From NCBI RefSeq assembly GCF_017368475.1, contig NZ_JAFNJE010000010.1:82719-146718 (forward strand): a stretch of DNA of 64,000 nucleotides, given 5' to 3'. A model generated the notes under the pieces. The model was not told where the DNA came from and ran no database searches. It saw nothing but the letters and a program-made list of their open reading frames with translations. Source of the DNA: Alteromonas sp. 5E99-2. GTDB taxonomy: Bacteria > Pseudomonadota > Gammaproteobacteria > Enterobacterales > Alteromonadaceae. The first letter of the stretch is position 1. Each line of letters begins with the position of its first letter. Shown here in pieces: positions 50,041 to 56,724 of this stretch. The position numbers and the translations under genes are program-made.

Positions 50041-50056
50041 GACTAAATATTTAGTC
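50041..50056. promoter_or_regulatory. Perfect 16-base palindrome upstream of the Aer-like receptor
   Basis: GACTAAATATTTAGTC, ending 42 bases before the start codon. Its position near the expected -10/+1 region suggests an operator; the cognate protein is unknown. Confidence 0.45.
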
Positions 50057-50097
50057 AATAAACACTTCTATAAAGCAAGGCAAATGAGGCTAGATCC

Positions 50098-51660
50098 ATG
50101 GGTATTAATGCAGTTACACAAAAAGAAGCCCTCTTTCCTAATGATTATATTCTTATCTCAAGCACTACTACAGATGGTACCATTACCTATGTAAACGATG
50201 AATTTTGCAAAGTAGCAGGTTATCACCGAGAAGAACTGGTGGGTAAACCCCATAATTTAATTCGTCACCCCGACGTTCCCGCTGCCGCATTTGCTGATCT
50301 TTGGGATAATTTAAAACGCGGTAATAATTGGCTGGGAATAGTTAAAAATCGTTGCAAAAATGGTGACCATTACTGGGTAAGTGCTCATGTTAGTCCATTA
50401 TTTGATGACAATAAGCTTGTTGGCTACGAGTCAGTAAGACGAAAAGCAACACCAAATGAAATTAAGCATGCTGAAACCCTTTATAAAAGGGTTAATTCAA
50501 ACAAATCTCCCTTACTTAAATCTAGCTTGTTGAAGTCATATTTCTCGAATAACATCACACCCATCATGGCGATTTTTCCAGTCTTAATGCTGCTTGGCAT
50601 GAGTTCTGATATTTGGGCTATAAAGGTTTTGAGCCCGCTTTTGGGGTTATTGGGTATGTATATTGTTTATCAGCAGCATACTAGCCTATTAGATATAGTA
50701 AAAAGCTTGCCAGAAGAAGCTTTCAATACACTAGGTCAAATCCTTTATTGTCATTCTGTTGGCGCAAAAGCAGCAATTCGTTTCGCTCAGCTGCACCGTG
50801 AAGCTGCTAGTCATACTTTTCGTATTCGTTTAACGGAGAGTTCAAAAAACCTCAATGAAAGAACCCATGTTGTAAAAAATGGCTTAGAAACAAACTTGAA
50901 AGGTTTTGCTATACAGAACCAAAAGTTTGAATCTTTTTCTTCGGGATCCAATCAGCTATTAGCCAGCGTCAACGATATTGCAAAAGATATGGGTGAGATT
51001 AATCTTGCCACTGAGAACGTCTATTCCGATGCAAAAGACAGTCAAAATTTAGCCAAAAAAACGGGCCTCACAATACGCCAAGCTTACAATGAAATGCACG
51101 AAGCGAAAAATGTAGTCGACGTACTTGTTAAAGGAACAGAGGCAATTAATGAGTTAATAGACTCAATAAGTGATATCGCAGATCAAACCAACCTCCTTGC
51201 ATTAAATGCCGCTATCGAAGCCGCCAGAGCAAGTGAAGCAGGTAGAGGTTTTGCTGTTGTCGCCGATGAAGTCAGAACCTTGGCAATTCGCACTCAGAAA
51301 GTAACTCAACGTGTGAATAAAATGACAGACGAACTGAAGCACAATACCGATGCTGTGCTAAAAACTATTGATCAAGGTGTGGCTATAGCTAAAGATGGTG
51401 TAGAGCGCGTCGACCAAGTTTCATCAAATATGGTTTCAATAGAAAAGGCTATTATGAATATGTTTGACATGACATCACACGTAAATACTATAGCTCTGGA
51501 ACATGAGCAAGTTTCTAAGGAATTACAACTGCAATTAAACGAAGTCCGTGAATTAAACATTAATTGCGTAGAGCGTGCTCAAAACTCAACGAAAGCGATC
51601 AACAAAATTGAAAACGAAATTCAAGATCAGCTAAATCTAACTCACCGTTTTAAACAGTAA
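50098..51660 (+). CDS. Aer-like PAS methyl-accepting chemotaxis protein
   Basis: 520 residues. N-terminal Aer-type PAS domain ([57 protein letters not shown]), two adjacent membrane helices near 150-195, then a signalling domain with the tip [20 protein letters not shown] and [20 protein letters not shown]. Same architecture and length as the receptor at 36231-37793, with clear divergence between them. It likely senses redox state through FAD and reports to the chemotaxis kinase. The upstream FNR-type site suggests it is induced when oxygen falls. Confidence 0.94.
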   Translation: MGINAVTQKEALFPNDYILISSTTTDGTITYVNDEFCKVAGYHREELVGKPHNLIRHPDVPAAAFADLWDNLKRGNNWLGIVKNRCKNGDHYWVSAHVSPLFDDNKLVGYESVRRKATPNEIKHAETLYKRVNSNKSPLLKSSLLKSYFSNNITPIMAIFPVLMLLGMSSDIWAIKVLSPLLGLLGMYIVYQQHTSLLDIVKSLPEEAFNTLGQILYCHSVGAKAAIRFAQLHREAASHTFRIRLTESSKNLNERTHVVKNGLETNLKGFAIQNQKFESFSSGSNQLLASVNDIAKDMGEINLATENVYSDAKDSQNLAKKTGLTIRQAYNEMHEAKNVVDVLVKGTEAINELIDSISDIADQTNLLALNAAIEAARASEAGRGFAVVADEVRTLAIRTQKVTQRVNKMTDELKHNTDAVLKTIDQGVAIAKDGVERVDQVSSNMVSIEKAIMNMFDMTSHVNTIALEHEQVSKELQLQLNEVRELNINCVERAQNSTKAINKIENEIQDQLNLTHRFKQ

Positions 51661-51729
51661 TGATTAGACTTGTACACTTAGACACCGAATTGATGTATTC
51701 AAGACCAAAGTTCTAGTAGTTTTTAGAAG

Positions 51730-51884
51730 GTAACACCAATCATTCGGTGTTGGAAAACAAGTACACCATATGATGAATCAAAGTATCTAGAAGCCTTGAA
51801 AGCAAGAGTTCACCACTACTGAAATATGCGGTGGAAAGTAAGTTCTAATACTTGCTGTCCACCTCAGGGCGTGTTGTTAAGTGA
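51730..51884 (-). repeat. Degenerate terminal attC-like region
   Basis: On the - strand, the stop of the third cassette lies in ACTTAAC (core pattern RYYYAAC) followed by AACACGCC and an imperfect hairpin around GGTGGA / TCCACC. No good partner GTTRRRY core is seen; GTTACCT near 51730 is a weak candidate. It is probably a decayed last attC. Confidence 0.4.
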
Positions 51885-52536
51885 CATCACCAATTAAAAT
51901 AACACCTAGTGCTAGGTTCTCACTGCCTTCTAAATTTACAGGCCCAGGGAATGCGTAAGACATTATTGTAGGTGAATGTTCAGATTTTATAGTTTCAATG
52001 ATTTGAGACAGCTTGTTTGATAATTCATCTGTAGAAAGCTTCTCAAGGAGAACTTTCTTGATAACAGGAACAATATAAGTAATAGCAATCTTCTTTTCTG
52101 ATCGGTAACCTGAGTGAGTTGATCTAGATGAGTCTTCAAGTGCTTTTTTATGTGCCTTATCAATTCTCGTATTTGTTCTAGCGTTGATTGATATTCTAGC
52201 AAATTTGGCCTCTATTTCATGATGTCGATTATCTCTCCAAAGTACCAAATCGCACCGTCCACTATAAGTGCAATTATCTAGGTATTTATCGACTTTTTCT
52301 GTCCTACATTCTTCTAAAGCTACCCACCCATTGCGGGTCGCGGCAGCTGCCAACAAACCAGTATTTGCTCTTTCTTTTTCAGCATGAACGGATGTTTTTT
52401 TATTAGATACTCGATAAACCCGATGTACCATAAATACCCACTCTTGAAGCAGCTCATTCCAATAGCCAAGTTGCTTCTTTGCTTTTACGTAATCATCTAA
52501 ATACAAGTAATGCTCCCTGTCACTGGTGATGTCCAT
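51877..52536 (-). CDS. Integron cassette: PD-(D/E)XK nuclease-like protein
   Basis: 219 residues, no signal peptide. Around residues 94-113 lies RCDLVLWRDNRHHEIEAKFA, with Asp96 and Glu109-x-Lys111, the D...ExK catalytic signature of the PD-(D/E)XK fold; Glu75 in VALEECR may complete it. The rest is not recognised. It is the third open frame of a cassette array whose boundary at 52557-52628 is a good attC. Short, single genes in cassettes are often adaptive, and nuclease-like ones are candidates for phage defence. The fold call rests on motif spacing alone. Confidence 0.6.
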   Translation of the reverse strand: MDITSDREHYLYLDDYVKAKKQLGYWNELLQEWVFMVHRVYRVSNKKTSVHAEKERANTGLLAAAATRNGWVALEECRTEKVDKYLDNCTYSGRCDLVLWRDNRHHEIEAKFARISINARTNTRIDKAHKKALEDSSRSTHSGYRSEKKIAITYIVPVIKKVLLEKLSTDELSNKLSQIIETIKSEHSPTIMSYAFPGPVNLEGSENLALGVILIGDVT

Positions 52537-52556
52537 TTAAATTTGGTAAGTCCTAC

Positions 52557-52628
52557 TCATAACGCCGCGCTCATCCGAAAATTGGGAGCGTAGCGAGTAA
52601 TTTTTCCATATGCTGCGCCTTGTTAAAT
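52557..52628 (-). repeat. attC site between cassettes 2 and 3
   Basis: 72 bases read on the - strand. Outer cores are ATTTAAC (inverse core, matches RYYYAAC) and GTTATGA (near GTTRRRY). Inside are AAGGCGC and GCGCGGC pairing arms and the apical segment ACTCGCTACGCTCCC. The preceding cassette begins with GTTAAAT (53427-53433), the exact complement of its closing core ATTTAAC, as expected for a cassette. Confidence 0.8.
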
Positions 52629-52630
52629 GG

Positions 52631-53377
52631 CTACTCTTGAATAAAGAACTTTTTATAAGTATCTCTCGTGGCTTCATATTCTTCTTTTTTTAGAATGAAG
52701 AAAGTGTCTAAGTCATTTGATTTAATTACTTTAGCGCCCATTCTTTTGTGAAATTCGATTACTTTTACATTTTCGTTCCTAACATCGAAATGAGATTGAG
52801 AAAATCCTAATACGTAGAATGCAAACTCGTAAACATTTAGAGCTGACTCAATAGCTGCTTTTCTTGGCGAACCAGGGTTTACCACCCAACTTCCCCAACA
52901 GAACGAACCAGTTTGAAAGTCATACAAGCGAACCGTTCCAAGACTTTCATTGCCCATACCTTTGATAATAAAATAGAATTCAGCTCTTACTCGCTCTCTA
53001 TTTTTATAGTTAGACAACCATTGGGTTTGTTTCTCAATGTCAGAGTCAACATATGATATGAATTTGTTTAGATTTGTGTTTTCGCGAAGAGATAAAATAA
53101 ATTTTGCATCTTCAGTTTTTGCTAGAACTAATTTTGATAATTTAGTTCTAGCAAATTCATATGAGCTACAATCAAATTTATTTTGTGTTTCCATCAGATT
53201 TTCAATCACATGAGAGCTGGAGTCCCCGACAAGAGATAGAAGTGTTTCCTGGTTAGTTGATGGGTTGGAGGCGACAGCTGCCCTTACAACTTCATCTGGA
53301 GATTTTGATAGTTCTTGTAAATAATTCACATTTGTATCTGGATTTGATGCTGCTCTAAATAAATCATGATTTGTCAT
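52631..53377 (-). CDS. Integron cassette: LRV-repeat and GNAT acetyltransferase fusion
   Basis: 248 residues. Residues about 8-62 hold two repeats of the leucine-rich-variant type: AASNPDTNVNYLQELSKSP then AVASNPSTNQETLLSLVGD. From about 80 a GNAT acetyltransferase domain follows, with YFIIKGMGNESLGTVRLYDF, VVNPGSPRKAAIESALNVYE and DVRNENVKVIEFHKRMGAKV (the C-terminal acyl-CoA-site pattern). GNAT cassettes are common in integrons, but the N-terminal repeat domain is unusual and may bind a protein or tRNA partner. Bounded by matching core sites. Substrate unknown. Confidence 0.75.
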   Translation of the reverse strand: MTNHDLFRAASNPDTNVNYLQELSKSPDEVVRAAVASNPSTNQETLLSLVGDSSSHVIENLMETQNKFDCSSYEFARTKLSKLVLAKTEDAKFILSLRENTNLNKFISYVDSDIEKQTQWLSNYKNRERVRAEFYFIIKGMGNESLGTVRLYDFQTGSFCWGSWVVNPGSPRKAAIESALNVYEFAFYVLGFSQSHFDVRNENVKVIEFHKRMGAKVIKSNDLDTFFILKKEEYEATRDTYKKFFIQE

Positions 53378-53426
53378 AAATTTTTATTCCTTATTGCTCA
53401 AACTTATTTTATTGTCTCGGCTGGAC

Positions 53427-53515
53427 ATTTAACGCCTCATTCAGAGGCTTAAAATTGTTGGCTAAAATAGTGAACACAGCGAAATAGCCAACTGTTTTAA
53501 GTCCACTGCAATGGC
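53427..53515 (-). repeat. Right part of an attC site split by the IS element
   Basis: Read on the - strand after the IS: GCCATTGCAGTGGACTTAAAA, CAGTTGGC, apical TTTCGCTGTGTTCAC, GCCAAC, TTTTAAGCCTCTGAATGAGGC and core GTTAAAT. The two arms pair over about 20 bases with bulges. The missing left core GGCTAACAA is at 54811-54819, on the other side of the IS. Joined, they make a normal attC of about 100 bases. Confidence 0.8.
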
Positions 53516-53530
53516 TTATGTGGACTCCCC

Positions 53531-53725
53531 GATTACAACAATAATTTTTAAGTAGATATTCGCATGCTTATGTACGAGCTCTAGTTGAGGCGCTACCTCG
53601 GCTCTAAGATAATTTCGCGTATTAGAGTACTAATCTTGTTAACGAGCTCTCTCGCTCAAATGACTATTCAGTATCTTCTAATCTTGATATACCTTCCGCT
53701 AAATTATTGTTGGAATTACATAAGC
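53531..53725 (-). ncRNA. Predicted guide (bridge/seek) RNA of the IS element
   Basis: The region between the transposase end and the 3' inverted repeat has no open frame but several hairpins (GAGG-CGCTA-CCTC at 53587-53599; ATTAG-AGTA-CTAAT at 53621-53634). On the - strand it contains TAACAAGAT (53633-53641), identical to the left junction at 54808-54816; AATTATCTT (53606-53614), complementary to the same junction; and ACATAAGC (53566-53573), identical to the right junction at 53514-53521. Such matches are expected of guide loops. RNA ends are not determined. Confidence 0.6.
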
Positions 53726-54744
53726 TCTAACTTATATTCCGTCTTGTTCGTCATTAAAGCAAAGGCCGTACGGACATTTTTATTTGCCAACGCAACAGCT
53801 GCGCATTTCTTTCCTCGCCTTTCTATAAGTGCTTTTAACCATGCTTCTTTTTTTGTTCTAGCTTCTCGTTTTACCACTTGCTGTACGACCGACATTGCAC
53901 CAGTAATAAGTAAACTTCGTAGTGATGTACTTTTACGCTTCCCTATAGCACCTAGTCTTACTTTTCCTCCTGTACTATATTGAACTGGCATTAATCCTAT
54001 ACAAGCAGATGCATCTTTTCCTTGTTTGAAATGCCCTAATTCTCCACTTAACAAATTTATATAAAGGTGTAACGCATTTAATATTCCAATGCCTTCAATC
54101 TTCATAAGCTTGGCGCAATCAGGTGTATCATTTACCCACTTTTCTAAGGCATGGTCGTATGACTCTATCGTTTCATGCAAACATAAATACAGTGCTAGTG
54201 AGCTTTGTAACATCTTTCTGAATTCAAAACTAAAACCGTTTTCTGCATCTTCTAAAACAAACTCAATTGTAGATATCAAACATTCCTTACTACGTCCTGG
54301 TCGAATATTGAATTCGCGACAAAGGCTTGTTAATTGATTCTTAATTGCTGTTTTTTGTTTGATACATTGCTCTCTCAATTTCAACATAGATTGTATCTGT
54401 TGTTGCTGGTGATTTTTACCTGCAACGAACTTAACATCGGGTAATAACGCTGCTTGAATAATGGCTAGAGCATCATTCTTGTCTGTTTTTTGGTTTTGCC
54501 TTACAGCCATCACCAAACGAGGAGAAATAAGCAACGCTTCATGACCAAGAGATTTTGCCAACTGGCACCAATAATGTGCGCCACTGCATGATTCAAAAAT
54601 AATCGTCGATGCTGTTAAATTGGCTAAAAAATCGGTGAATTTCGACGGTGTCATTTCTGAATTAGAATGCACTTTATTGTTTGTATATTTACAAACTTGA
54701 ATCGAATTTAATGCGAGATCAACGCCAATTATACGCTTTTTCAT
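53716..54744 (-). CDS. IS110-family transposase
   Basis: 342 residues from the ATG at 54744, with AGGAG upstream; a start ten codons earlier lies beyond that signal. The N-terminal RuvC-like DEDD domain shows IIGVDLALNSIQVCK, TIIFESCSGAHYW and QKTDKNDALAI. A helical linker follows at about 120-180. The C-terminal transposase-20 domain shows KIEGIGILNALHLY and CIGLMPVQYSTGGKVRLG with the following RKSTSLRSLLI, which holds the catalytic-type Ser. It looks intact. Such recombinases use an RNA guide. It reads in the same direction as the cassettes. Confidence 0.95.
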   Translation of the reverse strand: MKKRIIGVDLALNSIQVCKYTNNKVHSNSEMTPSKFTDFLANLTASTIIFESCSGAHYWCQLAKSLGHEALLISPRLVMAVRQNQKTDKNDALAIIQAALLPDVKFVAGKNHQQQQIQSMLKLREQCIKQKTAIKNQLTSLCREFNIRPGRSKECLISTIEFVLEDAENGFSFEFRKMLQSSLALYLCLHETIESYDHALEKWVNDTPDCAKLMKIEGIGILNALHLYINLLSGELGHFKQGKDASACIGLMPVQYSTGGKVRLGAIGKRKSTSLRSLLITGAMSVVQQVVKREARTKKEAWLKALIERRGKKCAAVALANKNVRTAFALMTNKTEYKLELM

Positions 54745-54813
54745 CTTCGGACTCCTATTCATCATACGTGACACACGTGTTACGTAATGGTGGTGGGGAG
54801 TCCAATTATCTTG

Positions 54814-55341
54814 TTAGCCACTTTCGACGTTGTATATTTCATCAATTCTAACTCCCAAGAGCCCGACATACACTTTGAGTTTTACATTATCATTTACATT
54901 AAATTTAGAAATGTAATTTGCGTCTACACATATTCCTGATTTTAAAAAATTAGACACCCCATGAAATTGTAGTTGGTTTTTGCATGTTTTACTGGATTCT
55001 AAGGTGCGGACACCTATTACTTTTGTAGTAATAGTCTGATTGGCTGCATGAGGTAATGAGGCAACAGCGGTTAAACCGATCCCTAAAGGAATGTAAAGGA
55101 TAATAGGAAGAAAAACGAATATACCTGTTAGCAAAACTGATTTTCTTACTTTTTTATAAGAAGTAGTTAGCGACGAACTGTTCTTAATTTTTAAAATTGC
55201 AAATAGAGCTAAGGCATATAAGGTAAGTAAAATGATACTTCCAATAGTTTCTTGCACAAAAAACCAAGAATAAATACCGTAATAAGCTAGTGGTATTAAA
55301 GATAGCAACAGGAGAAATATAAAAAGGGCTATTAGCTTCAT
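54814..55341 (-). CDS. Integron cassette: membrane protein of unknown family
   Basis: 175 residues. Helices at about 1-20, 26-50 and 70-95, followed by a soluble C-terminal domain of about 75 residues with two Cys (SSKTCKNQLQF, KSGICVDANY) that could form a periplasmic disulfide. Family not recognised. It is the first cassette: it starts just inside the attI-proximal core GTTAGCC (55346-55352), and its stop TAA lies inside the closing core GGCTAAC (54813-54819), the exact complement of that first core. Confidence 0.75.
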   Translation of the reverse strand: MKLIALFIFLLLLSLIPLAYYGIYSWFFVQETIGSIILLTLYALALFAILKIKNSSSLTTSYKKVRKSVLLTGIFVFLPIILYIPLGIGLTAVASLPHAANQTITTKVIGVRTLESSKTCKNQLQFHGVSNFLKSGICVDANYISKFNVNDNVKLKVYVGLLGVRIDEIYNVESG

Positions 55342-55345
55342 TGGT

Positions 55346-55400
55346 GGCTAACAGTCTGTTAATGAGGTCTTCGACCTCATAATAATAATTAGAAGGTTTA
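55346..55400 (-). other. attI-like recombination boundary
   Basis: Read from intI toward the cassettes (- strand), the core CTGTTAGCC at 55346-55354 marks where the first cassette begins. Just before it is a dyad TGAGGTC-TTC-GACCTCA (55363-55379). The position between a divergent intI and the first cassette is where attI belongs. The outer limit is approximate. Confidence 0.65.
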
Positions 55401-55487
55401 CCTTTTTAACTAGTAAGGCATTTCTAGTTGCTTGCAAGTAATTGATAACCAACATATTAAAACAATCCTTTAGTTTAGTTTTCAATT

Positions 55488-55508
55488 GAAAAGGTAAATT
55501 ACCTTTTC
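55488..55508. promoter_or_regulatory. Inverted repeat upstream of the relic intI
   Basis: GAAAAGGTAA-A-TTACCTTTTC, perfect 10-base arms with a one-base centre, 38 bases before the intI start. It may be an operator for intI or the cassette promoter, or a short hairpin. Confidence 0.5.
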
Positions 55509-55546
55509 TACTTTATTATGATGCCGTATGAGCTATCACTTCATGG

Positions 55547-55969
55547 ATGAAGAAAATAATAGAAAAATCTCAACTACTGCAAGATATTTCAGACTATATG
55601 ATGGTACGTGGGTGCAGCAAGCGAACCATAACCTCTTATATATACTGGATTAAATATTTCATACTTTATTGTGATAAACAACATCCAGAAGCACTTAACA
55701 GTGAACATATCGAAAAGTTTTTAACTTTCTTATCGGTAACTCGTAACGCCTCCCCTTTAACCCATTTTAAAAAGGCGCTAACACAAACAAAACTCCTCGT
55801 AGTGTTAACTTAATCTGAAGTAAAAAGCTTATTGCTAATCAATATTTAATACGTGCTATTTTAATGGTTCTGGCTTAAGGCGAATTGAACTGGCTTGTTT
55901 GCACGTAAAAACCTAAATTGGCAGTATTTGTTCCCGTCGGCTAAATTAAGCGTTCAACGAGAAACAGGT
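55547..55969 (+). pseudogene. intI: Degraded integron integrase (intI)
   Basis: An intact intI would encode about 320 residues. The first frame (55547-55813) gives 88 residues with the IntI N-terminal pattern VRGCSKRTITSYIYWIKYFI, then ESEHIEKFLTFL-like NSEHIEKFLTFLSVTRNASP. Two later fragments follow in other frames: GSGLRRIELACLHVK (55866-55910, around the box I Arg) and WQYLFPSAKLSVQRETG (55919-55969). Everything after, including the His-x-x-Arg and Tyr residues, is gone. Internal deletions separate the pieces. It cannot make an active recombinase. It is divergent from the cassettes, as normal for integrons. Confidence 0.88.
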
Positions 55970-56715
55970 ACCCCTGAATGGAATTTAAAATCAGTATCTG
56001 GTGATAAAATGAGATCCGCTTCTACCTCTGCGAAATAGGTAATGCGGTTGGTTATATCTTTACCCGCAATCTCCTCCGCCAATGTCAGATAATCTTGGTA
56101 ATGACGAGCTTCAGAGCGCAGCAGTGAAATATAAAAATCACCTAGTGGTTTGTCTAAAAATGGAGCAATTTTAGCGAACCTCTCACAGGAGCGAGCTTCG
56201 ATATACGCTCCGCATATTAACTTGTCGATAAGCGCATCAGGTTCATGATTTTTCACATGTTTAAGAAGCCCTTTGGCGTAGCGGCTAGAATGAATAGTGT
56301 CGTATTGAATGTGGTAGGTATCCATGATTTCTAACACTTGATAGAAATGGTGTAACTCTTCTTTAATCAACAACACCATTTTGTCGATTAAACTTTGGCT
56401 ATAAGGCTTGCCCGATTTAGCAATAATGGATTTATTCAATTTGAATTTCTCCAACTCTCGCCAATCCCCTTCCTTGCGATAAGTAAAGGCTTCGTAAGGT
56501 TTTAACCATTCAAGCAGTGCTTCTGAGCTTTCAGCATCAACGGCATACCTGCGAATTAAAAACATTGCGCTTTGTGCGGCTTTCAACTCACACACCAAAT
56601 GGTCTGTGAGAAGCACAGTAAGACTTTCAGGCTTTTTAGCTTGTGTTAACCACCCATCGGGTGTTTCACAGCGTAAAAAGCCTTTAATGGGTTCGAGTAA
56701 AACCTCTGTATTCAC
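55954..56715 (-). CDS. miaE: tRNA-(ms2io6A)-hydroxylase
   Basis: 253 residues. The ferritin-like di-iron helices contain ELHHFYQVLEIMD, IEARSCERFAKI and RSEARHYQDYLTLAEEI. It hydroxylates the isopentenyl group of ms2i6A37 in tRNA using oxygen. The C-terminal segment FHSGVP is typical, but the last three residues (VSR) and the stop are read from the antisense of the intI remnant. The gap to purF upstream is nine bases, so it is probably the last gene of the purF transcript. Confidence 0.95.
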   Translation of the reverse strand: MNTEVLLEPIKGFLRCETPDGWLTQAKKPESLTVLLTDHLVCELKAAQSAMFLIRRYAVDAESSEALLEWLKPYEAFTYRKEGDWRELEKFKLNKSIIAKSGKPYSQSLIDKMVLLIKEELHHFYQVLEIMDTYHIQYDTIHSSRYAKGLLKHVKNHEPDALIDKLICGAYIEARSCERFAKIAPFLDKPLGDFYISLLRSEARHYQDYLTLAEEIAGKDITNRITYFAEVEADLILSPDTDFKFHSGVPVSR

Positions 56716-56724
56716 TATTTATAC

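Larger units (their letters stand above)
53516..54810 (-). mobile_element. IS110-family (IS1111-type) insertion sequence in an attC
   Basis: About 1.3 kb. Terminal inverted repeats TGGACTCCCC (53521-53530) and GGGGAGTCCA (54795-54804) lie a few bases inside the ends, the subterminal position typical of the IS1111 group. The longer non-coding part lies 3' of the transposase, also as in IS1111. The insertion point is AACAAG / CCATTGC within the attC. No target duplication is seen; AAG occurs at both junctions. This fits the known IS1111 subgroup that targets cassette attC sites. Confidence 0.85.

Noticed and set aside
51729..51752. AACACC / GGTGTT hairpin after the second chemoreceptor as its terminator
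   Set aside because: Only six-base arms with no T-run; it may instead belong to the decayed last attC, so it was not called as a terminator.
53716..54774. The integron region as a recent composite transposon
   Set aside because: There is only one insertion sequence and it lies inside an attC; no second copy flanks the cassettes.
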